Origin: JAHFTY01 sp964584785 | Lineage (GTDB): Bacteria > Acidobacteriota > Terriglobia > 20CM-2-55-15 | NCBI GenBank assembly: GCA_964584785.1 | Contig: CAZPBY010000019.1 | Location: forward strand, 37,149 to 101,148 | Reading direction: 5' to 3' | DNA: 64,000 bases | In this document: piece by piece, positions 35,569 to 44,847 of the stretch | How the letters are laid out: each line of letters starts with the position of its first letter | Numbering within the stretch: position 1 is the stretch's first letter | Made by a program: the position numbers and the translations under genes | Notes under the pieces: model-generated | Databases searched by the model: none | The model's input: only the letters and a program-made list of their open reading frames with translations | Told to the model about the DNA's origin: nothing

Positions 35569-36073
35569 TGTTTCCTCCCCTGGTCAGAAGTTGTCTTTCT
35601 GATCTCGTTGTTTATTGGGGAGAATCTATTGCAGCCCTGGGGAAATTGCAACGGCCTGGTAATGCCGGAAGGCGCTCGCTGCCGATGTCACTGTGACAGG
35701 CCCGCTAGAACCTCATCGCGAATTGAATACCCTTCACACGCGGGGCCAGCAGTGGCGCGATCCGCAGATCGCGCGGGTTCGTTTCCGGCCGTGGCGGAAA
35801 TTCAGCCATTTTTTCCGGTGACGGTCCAACGCTCGTCCGACGAAGTATCCGCCGACAGCACCGGCGCCCGCGCTGCGTGAATGCAGCAGGAAAGTTGCAA
35901 AGAAAGAAGAATCCGCTTTAAAAAAAGGCATCACGAAACCTATCGCCGGTTTCGGCGATGGGCTCGTGATGCCACGTCTCGCGACGCGAGGCGATTGCGG
36001 GAATCTAACGTGAAGGTGGCTAGGCGAGGACCACCTCCGGGTTGTCCCGGAGGTGGCTTGAGGTGGGTGAGTA
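35569..36073. other. 505-base intergenic region with two strong hairpins
   Basis: No confident gene is present. Bases 35927-35973 form a hairpin with a 10-base stem GGCATCACGA and an inner 8-base stem, following a run of seven A. Bases 36031-36056 form a perfect 11-base G/C-rich stem (CCACCTCCGGG) with a 4-base loop, 18 bases beyond the stop of the leftward protease gene, a sensible terminator position though without a U-tract. The part next to 35568 is the leader of the leftward TonB-dependent receptor gene. Confidence 0.6.
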
Positions 36074-38659
36074 CTACGGGGCTTTCGCGATTCCTTCGCG
36101 TTCTCCGTCGAACGTATAACCTGTAATTCGGGAATCGATAGGGGCAGTTCCCTTCAGTTGCGCGCTCGTTCGGATTAAATTCCGGATAGTTTCCACACCG
36201 GAATTACCTTTTTGGATCAAACGTGCGACGACGCCGGCTACCAGCGGGGCAGACACGCTCGTTCCAGATGCTCGAACGGTTCCGCTGCCGCGGTTCAACG
36301 TCAACATGCCGATGGAAGAGACGGTGCAGGTTGAAGAAATATTCTCCTGATCTTCTCCCGGCGCCGAAATCGTGATTCCGGTCTTCGCGATCGAATCGAA
36401 GGCGCCATCGGTCGTGTAGTAGGACGCCGAGTCGGCAAGGAGGGCGGTCTGGGTCCTGCAAGCCGTCGTGCCTTTCAGAGCCGTTGTGCTCGCAACGTTG
36501 ATCACTTCGGGATAAGCCATCGGCACCCGCTGCGAAGTTGTTACGGTTGCGTCGTTGCCCGCGGCCGTCACGATCACAATACCCAGGTTGTAGAGGTTCT
36601 GGATTGCCGTGCGATACGAACTGTTGTCCGAGATCGTACCGGCACGGCCAAGGCTCATGTTGACGACGCGGATGTTTGGCGTCACCAGGTTCCAGTTCTG
36701 ATAAACCCAATTCAAGCCCGCGATGATGTTCGAATCGGATCCGTTGCCTGCGGAGTCGAGAACCTTGACGCAGTATGGCGTCGATTTGGGCGCAACACCG
36801 ACGACCCCGATGGTGTTGTTGAGAGCGGAGATCAGACCCGCAACCGCTGTGCCATGACCGTTGTCGTCCTGGCAGCTGGCGCCGAAAGCGCTGTAGCTCT
36901 TCGTGGAGACGGCCAGATCCGTATTCAGAAGGTCGATGCCCGTATCGAGGATCGCGACACCGACTCCCGTTCCGTCCGATCCCGTCAGTGAGGCGCCTAC
37001 CCGCGTCACACCCGACGGCGTTACCTGAGCCGGAGCCGTGGATCCTCTCATCATGCCCATGAACGAAACGGTGACAGGACGATCGGGAACAATTTCGATC
37101 ACGTTCGGATTGTGCTGCAGACCGTTGAGCGCCTGCTCCGGCACTTCGATGGCCATCGCCTCAACAACGTCGTAATCAAAACGGACTTTGCCGCCCGCGT
37201 TCGACACTTCCGCCGCGCGATCCGACCTTCCCAAACCGGGAATGAATCTCACAATGTAGCGGCCATTACCGCGGCTGGCGGGCGTGGTAACCGGGGTTGA
37301 CTGCGACTGTGGAAGCGACAGCGCGAGAATCGCCGCCTCGATATTGATTCGGCCGTAACCAAGTTGTCCGACATACGACGGATTCGGACCGTCGATATTT
37401 TCACTACCCGTCGCGACGGCTTCGAGGATGCCTTTCGGTGAGAGAGACCGCAGCAGAGCGGCTTCAGCGGCAACGATAGCCGACGAGAACGAAGTACCCG
37501 ATGCAACCGCATACCCGTTCGGATAAGCTGTGATCAATTCAACGCCGGGAGCGGAAACATAGACGGATTCGCCATAGTTGGAAAACGACGCCTTCTGGTC
37601 ATAGTTATCCGTAGAGGCCACGCCGACAACACCGTCGTAATCCGCAGGGTATTGCGGTTGAGACGAGTTGGAATTTCCCACTGCAACGACGACTATGACG
37701 CCCTTCGAGATCGCAAAGCTGATCGCCGATCGAACTTCCGACGCATCCGAACTCAGGCCGAGACTCAAATTGATGACGTGAGCGCCGTTTTGTACGGCGT
37801 AACGAATCGCTTTTGCCACAACGAACGCATCGCCCGTGCCGGTATCGTCAAAGGCACGCAGAGGCATGATCATGGCATCGGGCGCGATCGCGACCATCAA
37901 TCCCGCTACCATTGTCGCGTGGCCGTGGCCCGCGTTGTTCGAATCGAGGAACGACGCCGTCGATTGATCCAGGAACGATGCGGTCGACTGGTCCAGGAAC
38001 GACGCCGTCGACTGATCCAGAAACGATGCTGTTGACTGATCCAGGAACGAGGCCGTCGACTGATCCAGGAATGACGCCGTCGATTGGTCCAGGAATGAGG
38101 CCGTCGACTGATCCAGGAACGACGCGGTCGACTGATCCAGGAATGACGCCGTCGACTGCTGCAGCGTCGCACCGGTTCGCGTCTTCATGTTGCCGTTCCC
38201 GACGAAATCCTTGCCGGCGGTGAGGTGTCCCTGCAAGTCGGGGTGTGTCGTATCAATAGCGCTATCGATGTCGGCGATGATGATGCCACGCCCCGTCGCT
38301 CGCACTCTGCCGGCTTCCGCGTGGATCCGGTCAAACGCAGGCTGTTTTGTGAACCACGGCAACCCGGCGGGACTCGGAGCCACAGTCAACGCGGCGCCCT
38401 TAAAGCGAGGAAGAATAATCGCCGTATCGGCGGTCATTGAATCCACACCCGACGGCAACGTGCCGGGAACCGAAGACACGCTCAGCAGGAAGGATGTGCC
38501 GTCGGGCATGGAATCCAGAATCGTCGCACCCATGGATGCGGCGATATCATTTATTTTTGCGTTCTTTGAAGGCCGGACGATGACCGCTGAGGCCGCCTCG
38601 GAGTAAACACCGAACGCGATTAGGAATAAAAGCGAAGAGAGGACTTTTTTGGCACTCAT
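36074..38659 (-). CDS. Secreted tandem subtilisin (two S8 domains) with internal octapeptide array
   Basis: This 861-residue protein has a signal peptide (residues 1-24) and two S8 protease domains. The first has Asp132 (IADIDSAID), His245 (NAGHGHATMVAG), Asn329 (AVGN) and Ser390 (SGTSFSSA). The second has Asp572 (ILDTGID), His602 (NGHGTAVAG), Asn702 and Ser801 (SGTSVSAP). Both triads look complete. An I9-like propeptide region (about 465-530, RYIVRFIPGLGRSDRAAEV) separates them, and a similar region precedes the first. Between Asp132 and His245 lie nine exact copies of QSTASFLD (residues 168-239). The gene is followed by an 11-base hairpin and preceded by a c-di-GMP-type HD-GYP gene. Target proteins are unknown. 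Confidence 0.92.
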   Translation of the reverse strand: MSAKKVLSSLLFLIAFGVYSEAASAVIVRPSKNAKINDIAASMGATILDSMPDGTSFLLSVSSVPGTLPSGVDSMTADTAIILPRFKGAALTVAPSPAGLPWFTKQPAFDRIHAEAGRVRATGRGIIIADIDSAIDTTHPDLQGHLTAGKDFVGNGNMKTRTGATLQQSTASFLDQSTASFLDQSTASFLDQSTASFLDQSTASFLDQSTASFLDQSTASFLDQSTASFLDQSTASFLDSNNAGHGHATMVAGLMVAIAPDAMIMPLRAFDDTGTGDAFVVAKAIRYAVQNGAHVINLSLGLSSDASEVRSAISFAISKGVIVVVAVGNSNSSQPQYPADYDGVVGVASTDNYDQKASFSNYGESVYVSAPGVELITAYPNGYAVASGTSFSSAIVAAEAALLRSLSPKGILEAVATGSENIDGPNPSYVGQLGYGRINIEAAILALSLPQSQSTPVTTPASRGNGRYIVRFIPGLGRSDRAAEVSNAGGKVRFDYDVVEAMAIEVPEQALNGLQHNPNVIEIVPDRPVTVSFMGMMRGSTAPAQVTPSGVTRVGASLTGSDGTGVGVAILDTGIDLLNTDLAVSTKSYSAFGASCQDDNGHGTAVAGLISALNNTIGVVGVAPKSTPYCVKVLDSAGNGSDSNIIAGLNWVYQNWNLVTPNIRVVNMSLGRAGTISDNSSYRTAIQNLYNLGIVIVTAAGNDATVTTSQRVPMAYPEVINVASTTALKGTTACRTQTALLADSASYYTTDGAFDSIAKTGITISAPGEDQENISSTCTVSSIGMLTLNRGSGTVRASGTSVSAPLVAGVVARLIQKGNSGVETIRNLIRTSAQLKGTAPIDSRITGYTFDGEREGIAKAP
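37943..38158 (-). repeat. Nine 24-bp tandem repeats encoding QSTASFLD
   Basis: The 216-base array contains nine 24-base units. The units differ from each other at several sites, but every difference falls on a third codon position, so all nine encode the same eight residues. That pattern points to selection on the peptide, not to a recent slippage expansion. Unit loss or gain would keep the frame. The array sits between the catalytic Asp and His of the first subtilisin domain. Confidence 0.95.
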
Positions 38660-38689
38660 TGCCGTATTGATCTCCTATCCTGGGAAATT

Positions 38690-39322
38690 TCAGTCCAATG
38701 AATCTAAGAACGCCGCGAGAACGCGGGAATCAAACTGCGTTTCAGCACAAGCCAGCAATTCGTCGACAGCGTCCTGCCTCGAGAATGCTTTGCGATACGG
38801 ACGATCGGTCGTCAACGCGTCGAACGAATCACCCACAGCGATGATGCGGGCGCCAAGCGGAATCGCATTGCCTTGGAGTCCGGCCGGATATCCGCGACCA
38901 TCCATCCGTTCGTGGTGGTGAAGAACGATCAAGCTGACGGTTTTGAAGTCGTCCATATTCTTCAGCGCCATCCATCCGAGCTCGGGATGCTTCTTGATGT
39001 GATCGAATTCTTCGGCCGTCAACTTCCCTCGCTTCAAAAGAACGTGATCGGGCACTCCGATCTTGCCGATGTCGTGAAGCAGAGCAGCCATCACCACGTT
39101 GTCGAGCTGCGCGTCCTGCAGACCCAGTCGCAGGCCGATCGCTCGGGCATACGAAGCCACCCGGCCGCTGTGACCGCCGGTATAGGCATCACGCAGATCG
39201 ACCAGCGACACCAGCGTGCAAGCCATGGCCAGTGCCTGTTTGCGATAGCGATCTTCCATTTCCATGAAGCGGTAGCGGAGTTCCTGACTGTCGTCTACGC
39301 GATGGATCGTAGCTTTACTCAT
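38690..39322 (-). CDS. HD-GYP domain protein, probable c-di-GMP phosphodiesterase
   Basis: This 210-residue protein is almost entirely an HD-GYP domain, preceded by a short helical segment (residues 10-35). The metal and catalytic motifs are present: GGHSGRVASYA, LLHDIGKIGVPD, HHHERMDGRGYP and ARIIAVGDSFDALTTDRPYRKA. HD-GYP enzymes hydrolyse c-di-GMP to pGpG or GMP. There is no receiver domain, so input must come from the N-terminal segment or a partner. The start overlaps the zinc-finger gene upstream by 8 bases, which makes that protein the likely partner. A GGDEF protein is encoded 7 kb away. Confidence 0.92.
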   Translation of the reverse strand: MSKATIHRVDDSQELRYRFMEMEDRYRKQALAMACTLVSLVDLRDAYTGGHSGRVASYARAIGLRLGLQDAQLDNVVMAALLHDIGKIGVPDHVLLKRGKLTAEEFDHIKKHPELGWMALKNMDDFKTVSLIVLHHHERMDGRGYPAGLQGNAIPLGARIIAVGDSFDALTTDRPYRKAFSRQDAVDELLACAETQFDSRVLAAFLDSLD

Positions 39323-39917
39323 TGATCATCTCCTTGATCGTGAAATCGGCGAGTATGCGTTGGTTTGCCGGAATGTCGGCTTGAAAGCGAAGGTGACCCG
39401 CCGGCGCGGTGCCGATGCGGAACTCACCCACTTCGTCGGTGACGGTGACTGCAAGCTGCTGTTCGTTCCGAATCACACCAACGCGAGCGCCGGATACGAA
39501 ATCGCCAGCTTGCCGTGGAAGAATCTGGCCAAGGATGATCCTCGGCGCGCCGCCCACTCGAAGGTGGACGTCGTATTCGTCGGACCTCAAAAGAATCTGT
39601 TGGGAACTGGACACGCCGCGAACGCCTGCCGTGGCAGGAACAATCGTGCTGTCAAAGACTACCGTTGCGAGAATCTGCCGCAGCTTTGAAACGGGTTTAG
39701 AGATGTGGTAGATGGACTCGCAAATGCGAATGGTGTGCAGGGGTGCGCTCTGAAGGCAAGAATGTTTCAAAGCGCTTAGAAGCGAAAACCACTCGGAAGC
39801 TTCCTTTGCACAAACGGTGCAGGTCCCGAGGTGTTGCGCTATCGACTCTTTCGAGTTCGTGCTCAGCCATCCTTCGGCAAAGTCGATAAGTGAATCCGTA
39901 TTCGGGTGGCGCATCAT
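39315..39917 (-). CDS. Anti-sigma-factor-like zinc-finger protein with C-terminal regulatory-like domain
   Basis: This 200-residue protein begins with a zinc-finger pattern of the anti-sigma (zf-HC2) type: HPNTDSLIDFAEGWLS, then HLGTCTVCAKE at residues 28-38 with HxxxCxxC spacing. The middle has no obvious membrane helix. The C-terminal part (about 125-190, LGQILPRQAGDFVSGARVGV, VTDEVGEFRIGTAPAGHLRF) resembles a carboxypeptidase-regulatory-like beta-sandwich. AAAGGAG precedes two adjacent ATGs (39917 or 39914). It may bind the ECF sigma factor encoded at 44848 or another one; that is inference, as the two genes are separated by 5 kb. It overlaps the HD-GYP gene. Confidence 0.7.
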   Translation of the reverse strand: MMRHPNTDSLIDFAEGWLSTNSKESIAQHLGTCTVCAKEASEWFSLLSALKHSCLQSAPLHTIRICESIYHISKPVSKLRQILATVVFDSTIVPATAGVRGVSSSQQILLRSDEYDVHLRVGGAPRIILGQILPRQAGDFVSGARVGVIRNEQQLAVTVTDEVGEFRIGTAPAGHLRFQADIPANQRILADFTIKEMINE

Positions 39918-40132
39918 GCGCTCCTTTCAACCTACTAGTCGGAACCCACCCCTCGAAAAATACTCCGTGACAAATATTTTTTTAGCCGTTGCACCTCCGA
40001 TGACCCCGATTTACCGTGGGCGGGCGAACCCGTCTAATCGCGAATCGGGATTTGGGAGTCGGGATTCGCCCCGTAAAAATTGCAACTGGCGTAGATATAA
40101 GCGATTGGCGATTTTGCGATATATTCCCCCGC

Positions 40133-41980
40133 ATGAAAATCCCCACTCTTCTGGTTTGTCTGGCTTGTGCCGCGGCCGCGCTGGCGGGCATGCAACTGGC
40201 TCAGGATAGCTACGACGTCAAAGCGCACTACTCCAAGACCGAAGTTGCGATACCGATGCGCGATGGTGTGAAACTGTTCACGATTATTTACTCGCCCAAC
40301 GACCAGTCCCAGAAATACCCGCTCCTGCTGACGCGCACGGCTTATGGGATCGCTCCGTACGGCCCCGACAACTATCGCGCGGTCATCGGGCCGAACAACG
40401 AGTTCGCCAAAGAGGGGTACATCGTTGTTTACCAGGACACACGTGGAAAATTCAGATCCGAGGGCGAGTTCATCCATCATCGGCCATTCGTTCGCGGTCA
40501 GGTCAATGAAGCAACCGACACCTACGACACCATCGATTGGCTGATCAAACACGTTCCGAATAACAACGGACGCGCCGGACAGTGGGGCATTTCCTGGGGA
40601 GGATGGGAGGTATCCCAGGGCATGATCGATGCGCATCCGGCCTTGAAGGCATCGTCACCTCAATCTCCACCGCAGGATCAGTTTCTCGGCGACGATCACC
40701 ACTCGGGCGGCGCCTTTCAGCTGATGTACGCCTTCTCCTGGATGTCGGACAATGCCCGCGCCCGCTCGGCTCCGACGGACCAGCCACCCGGACGCTTCGA
40801 TTACGCCACGCCGGACGGCTATGACTTCTTTCTGCGACTTGGCGCCGCAGCGAACGCACGGGAGTTTTTCGCCGACGACGTACCGACGTGGAACGATTAC
40901 ATGATCCACGGAACCTACGATTCGTATTGGCAATCGCGAAACGTCCCGAAGGATTTGAAGAACATCAACCATCCCGTGCTGATCGTCGCAGCCTGGTTCG
41001 ACGCGCAGGATTTCTGGGGCCCGTTCCGGATGTACGACGCGATGATCAAGAACAATCCGAACAACAAGACGTACTTCATCCTGGGACCGTGGCTTCATGG
41101 CGGTTACGGCCGAATGGACGGCGACACGCTGGGTAATATCTCGTTCGGCTCGAAGACCGGCGTTTACTATCGCGAAAAGGTCGAACTTCCTTTCTTCAAC
41201 TATTACCTGAAAGACAAGGGAATCCTCAACCTGCCAAGGGTTCAGGCATTCGAAACCGGGAAAAACATGTGGCGATCGCTCGATCAATGGCCGCCGGCGA
41301 AAGCGCAGCCGACGAACCTGTACCTTGCGGAGAATTCGACGCTGAGCTTCACGGCTCCTCACACCGCCAACACCTTCGACGCCTACGTCAGCGATCCTTC
41401 AAAACCTGTACCGTATTCCGCGGAGATCCGCACGATCGAGGGTCACTTGTTCATGATTGAGGATCAACGGTTCGCGTGGAACCGGCCTGACGTCCTCTAC
41501 TATCAAACCGCACCGCTCCCGGAGGACATGACGATCGCCGGATCGATCAAAGCAAACTTACAAGCATCGACAACCGGCACCGATTCGGATTTTGTGGTGA
41601 AACTGATCGACGTTTATCCGGGCGACGCGAACGATCCCGCGCCCAATCCGTCCGGCGTTCGTATGGGAGGATTCCAGATGCTGCTGGCCGGCGACATTCT
41701 CCGGTCGAAGTTCCGAAACAGCTTTAGTTCTCCAGAACCCATGACACCCGACAAAGTGACACGCCTCGAGTTTCCACTCGGCGACAAGTACCACACGTTT
41801 CTAAAAGGTCATCGCATCATGGTGCAGGTTCAGAGCTCGTGGTTCCCGATGTTTGATCGCAACCCGCAGACGTTTGTAGATATTTACCACGCCCGCGAGT
41901 CCGACTATCAAAAGGCAACTCAGAAGGTGTACCGATCCGCCGAGGCGCCGTCCTTCGTCACTGTGAACGTGTTGAAGTAG
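40133..41980 (+). CDS. Secreted CocE/NonD-family hydrolase
   Basis: This 615-residue enzyme is an alpha/beta hydrolase of the X-Pro dipeptidyl-peptidase / CocE / glutaryl-7-ACA acylase group. A signal peptide covers residues 1-23. The nucleophile Ser154 is in WGISWGGWE, the acid is probably the Asp in AAWFDAQDFWG and the His is in GPWLHGGYGR. The C-terminal jelly-roll domain (from about 430, ending APSFVTVNVLK) is typical. ATG 40133 begins the signal peptide; an upstream in-frame start would add unsupported sequence. Members cleave acyl-ester or acyl-amide bonds; the substrate is unknown. It stands alone between oppositely oriented signalling genes. Confidence 0.88.
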   Translation: MKIPTLLVCLACAAAALAGMQLAQDSYDVKAHYSKTEVAIPMRDGVKLFTIIYSPNDQSQKYPLLLTRTAYGIAPYGPDNYRAVIGPNNEFAKEGYIVVYQDTRGKFRSEGEFIHHRPFVRGQVNEATDTYDTIDWLIKHVPNNNGRAGQWGISWGGWEVSQGMIDAHPALKASSPQSPPQDQFLGDDHHSGGAFQLMYAFSWMSDNARARSAPTDQPPGRFDYATPDGYDFFLRLGAAANAREFFADDVPTWNDYMIHGTYDSYWQSRNVPKDLKNINHPVLIVAAWFDAQDFWGPFRMYDAMIKNNPNNKTYFILGPWLHGGYGRMDGDTLGNISFGSKTGVYYREKVELPFFNYYLKDKGILNLPRVQAFETGKNMWRSLDQWPPAKAQPTNLYLAENSTLSFTAPHTANTFDAYVSDPSKPVPYSAEIRTIEGHLFMIEDQRFAWNRPDVLYYQTAPLPEDMTIAGSIKANLQASTTGTDSDFVVKLIDVYPGDANDPAPNPSGVRMGGFQMLLAGDILRSKFRNSFSSPEPMTPDKVTRLEFPLGDKYHTFLKGHRIMVQVQSSWFPMFDRNPQTFVDIYHARESDYQKATQKVYRSAEAPSFVTVNVLK

Positions 41981-42013
41981 ACACGAAGTCTGTCAAAAGT
42001 ACTTCCAGGTTAT

Positions 42014-44845
42014 CTAAGGATTGCCGACGAGATAAAACGGGGCCCAGTAGTAAGGATGGCTGTCTTCTTTGCGCACGGCGAGAGCGGCGTCCTTGAGAGC
42101 TTCGGACTTCGAGCGGCCGCCCAGCCAGGACTGATAGAACTCGCGCATGAATTTCGCTGTCGAACGGTCGTTGACGTCCCACAGAGTGAGCAGCAGCGAT
42201 CGTGCGCCCGCGTAGAGGAATCCACGCATCAATCCGAGAAGTTCGTCCGCACCGGATAACTCCGTCACTCCGGACTTACATCCGCTCAATGTAACCAGGT
42301 TCGTCTGGCACGTCATCGAGTAGAGATCCAACGCGGTCAGCCAGCCGTCGGATAGTTTGAAGGAGGAGAACATCGGATTGTCCGACCGGAAAACGGCATG
42401 CGTCGCAATATGCAGAAAGTCCGATTGAACGGCCTGCCGGCGAAGAACTCCGCGTGTTGCGCGGGTGCCGTAGTAAGTGCTGGCCTGCGGGATCAGTTTG
42501 CGGAGACACGCAATCTCGTCGGCGATCTGAGGCGCCTTCTCATCGGCGACGCCCATGATAACTGGTTTCGCGTGATCGATGGGTTTGCGTTCCACGCAAT
42601 ATCGAAGGACTGATGCGCTCGGCGCGTACGAAACCGTGTATCGATCGATCAGATATTTCGTTCCGTCGAAAAACGCGTGAAACGGAAAGTAATGCAGAAC
42701 ACCGTGCGGCACCACGATGAGGTGTCGCGATTTCAAGTCATCTTCAAGCGGTCGAACCAATTCCAGGTACAAATTGTGCAGGTGTTGATTTGTGGTGTGA
42801 GTCAGCTTATCGACATGCTCCTTGACATAGGCATCGCCCAGAAGGAATGTCTCCATCTGGAGGCGCAGCCGTTCATGAAGATGCTGGACGCGGCTCAGCG
42901 TGCACAGGTGACGTCGCAGGACGACGCGATCACTCGTGATGACGAATGCCAGAACCTCGTCGCGTGCCACGAAGTACTCGATCAGCGATGTATCCTCCGG
43001 CAGGGTTTTCTGCACGTCTTCAACCGACACGATGCTGACTTTCTGCAACGACGCGTATTCCGGATCATCTTTCGCCAGCTCTCTCAGACTTCGAGTCAGC
43101 TCGTTTTTCTTCTTGTCGATTTCCGTTGTCGTGTAGCGTGCCCCGGCCTTTCCCGGTTCGGGCTCCGACCGAACGTAGTAGCTGTTCAGCTCCTCGTGCA
43201 GACGATTGATCTTGGCCAGCAGCGACTTGTCACCGTGCGGTTGAAGAACGGGCAAGTGTTGTGAGAGCAGATCGACCAAACCTCTCGACTTGGCGTGTTC
43301 GCACCAGTTGTAGGCAGCCACCACGCGCCGTTCCGAGTCCTGCTGGCGCAGCGCGAGCCGAATCAGAGCCTCATAAACCTGCTGCTTGCCTTTGAAGAAG
43401 CTGACGCGCAGCTCATCGAAATGCAGGTTCGTACGCTGGACTTCGATTTCCTGAGCGGCGAGCGTGAAGTATTCCTCGGCCTTGGCCAGATCGTTCCCGT
43501 ATTCGGCGACCTGCCCCAGCATCGAATAGCACGGGAAAAGGTGCAGCGGAATCGGCGTTTCGCGGATTAGCGTTTCGATCGCTTCTGCATATCCTGCAGC
43601 TTGCCCCACATCGCCGACTTCGAGGCTGACGCGTGTCAGCAGCGCCAGCGCCAGCGCTCGCTTGGATGGCACTTGCAATGCCTCGAACCTGTCGTGCGCC
43701 CGCGCGCCCAGGTCCCGGGCTTCCCAGTAGCGGCCCAGTTGATAATGCGCCTGCGCCCGATAAAGCTCGATGGATGCACCCCAGTACAGATTGTTCTCGC
43801 TTTCGAAAATGCGCTGCGACTGCTGGAAAATCCGCAAGGCGTCGTTGGTCTGCTGGCGGTGCATCAAGCCCATTCCAACAAACGCGCGCGCCTTAGCCTC
43901 TTCGTACTTCATCCCGAGCTCTTTGAAGCTCTCGGCCGCCCTCTCCGCCAGGCGGAGAGCGTCGGCGGTGACATTCAACTGAAGGTAGATTTCCGATTCG
44001 TCCAGATCGCAGAGCGCGGAATGCCTGTAGCTGCCGTGCTGGTTGTAATACTCGCGGAGCTCATCGAAACCCTGAATCGACTCGCTGTAGCGGCCTCGGA
44101 GGTACGAGAGATATGCGCGGTTGTATTTGACCTGGTCGTGTAGCGCCGTCTGGTTGAGTTTGCGGCTCAGTTTCTGAGCCTTCTCGAAATAGCGGTCCGC
44201 CTCTTCGAACCGGTCGAGCATCGACAACGAATCGCCGATGTTGAGGTAACATGGCGCCAACGCCGACGTGTTTTTCAAACGCCGAAAGACTTTGACTGCA
44301 GTCGTGTGATATTCGACCGCACGTGTGTGCTGATCGAGCCGATGGTAGAGATTCCCCAAATTCACGCAGAGGCGGGCGTGTCCGTCCTCGTCGTTGTTCT
44401 TGACGAACCATTCATCCGCCAGGTGCGCCTGTTCGATTCCCTGCTCGTACCTGCCGGTCATGAACAGCGCCGAAATCGATCCTAATCGCGCTCGCGCGAC
44501 TTTTGCGGAGTTGTCTTCCTTTTCCCAGAACACGATGGCTTGTGCGTAGTGGTGAAGCGACTCTTCATACTGCTCGTTCGCTGTGAGCACATACGCCATC
44601 ATTCGATGCGCTTCGGCGCGAAGGTTGTCCGAGTTCGAAAAGGTGCCGATCTGAAGAGCGAGTTGGGAGAGCGACAGTGCCTGTACGGAGGCTTCGGTCC
44701 GCGCGGAGCCGCCGTACATTTGGATCTGACGAATCGTGTTCCACATTTCAGCGAACAGATTCTCCAGATCTCCGCTCGGGATCGCGGTGACATATGTCTG
44801 CAGATCGCTTTCAGTTTTTTCGAGCAGTCCCGTGACGTCCGACAT
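42014..44845 (-). CDS. TPR-CHAT protein (caspase-like protease)
   Basis: This 943-residue protein has many TPR units over about residues 30-520 (for example YEQGIEQAHLADEWFVKN, RAVEYHTTAVKVFRRL), a helical linker, and a C-terminal CHAT domain from about 650. The caspase-type dyad is visible: His816 in HIATHAVF and Cys856 in LSGCKSG. The CHAT family (PF12770) shares the separase/caspase fold, and active members cut specific partner proteins after TPR-mediated recognition. No signal peptide is present, so it is cytoplasmic. It follows the ECF sigma gene by 2 bases and belongs to the GGDEF-sigma-CHAT operon. A plausible target is a regulator of that sigma factor; this is inference. Confidence 0.92.
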   Translation of the reverse strand: MSDVTGLLEKTESDLQTYVTAIPSGDLENLFAEMWNTIRQIQMYGGSARTEASVQALSLSQLALQIGTFSNSDNLRAEAHRMMAYVLTANEQYEESLHHYAQAIVFWEKEDNSAKVARARLGSISALFMTGRYEQGIEQAHLADEWFVKNNDEDGHARLCVNLGNLYHRLDQHTRAVEYHTTAVKVFRRLKNTSALAPCYLNIGDSLSMLDRFEEADRYFEKAQKLSRKLNQTALHDQVKYNRAYLSYLRGRYSESIQGFDELREYYNQHGSYRHSALCDLDESEIYLQLNVTADALRLAERAAESFKELGMKYEEAKARAFVGMGLMHRQQTNDALRIFQQSQRIFESENNLYWGASIELYRAQAHYQLGRYWEARDLGARAHDRFEALQVPSKRALALALLTRVSLEVGDVGQAAGYAEAIETLIRETPIPLHLFPCYSMLGQVAEYGNDLAKAEEYFTLAAQEIEVQRTNLHFDELRVSFFKGKQQVYEALIRLALRQQDSERRVVAAYNWCEHAKSRGLVDLLSQHLPVLQPHGDKSLLAKINRLHEELNSYYVRSEPEPGKAGARYTTTEIDKKKNELTRSLRELAKDDPEYASLQKVSIVSVEDVQKTLPEDTSLIEYFVARDEVLAFVITSDRVVLRRHLCTLSRVQHLHERLRLQMETFLLGDAYVKEHVDKLTHTTNQHLHNLYLELVRPLEDDLKSRHLIVVPHGVLHYFPFHAFFDGTKYLIDRYTVSYAPSASVLRYCVERKPIDHAKPVIMGVADEKAPQIADEIACLRKLIPQASTYYGTRATRGVLRRQAVQSDFLHIATHAVFRSDNPMFSSFKLSDGWLTALDLYSMTCQTNLVTLSGCKSGVTELSGADELLGLMRGFLYAGARSLLLTLWDVNDRSTAKFMREFYQSWLGGRSKSEALKDAALAVRKEDSHPYYWAPFYLVGNP

Positions 44846-44847
44846 GA

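Noticed and set aside
35734..35934. 66-codon leftward frame with a glycine-zipper-like stretch
   Set aside because: No ribosome-binding site, no clear family, and it overlaps a strong hairpin; insufficient support for a gene.
37943..38158. Tandem repeats taken for a CRISPR array
   Set aside because: Units are contiguous without spacers, lie inside a long open frame and encode a constant peptide.
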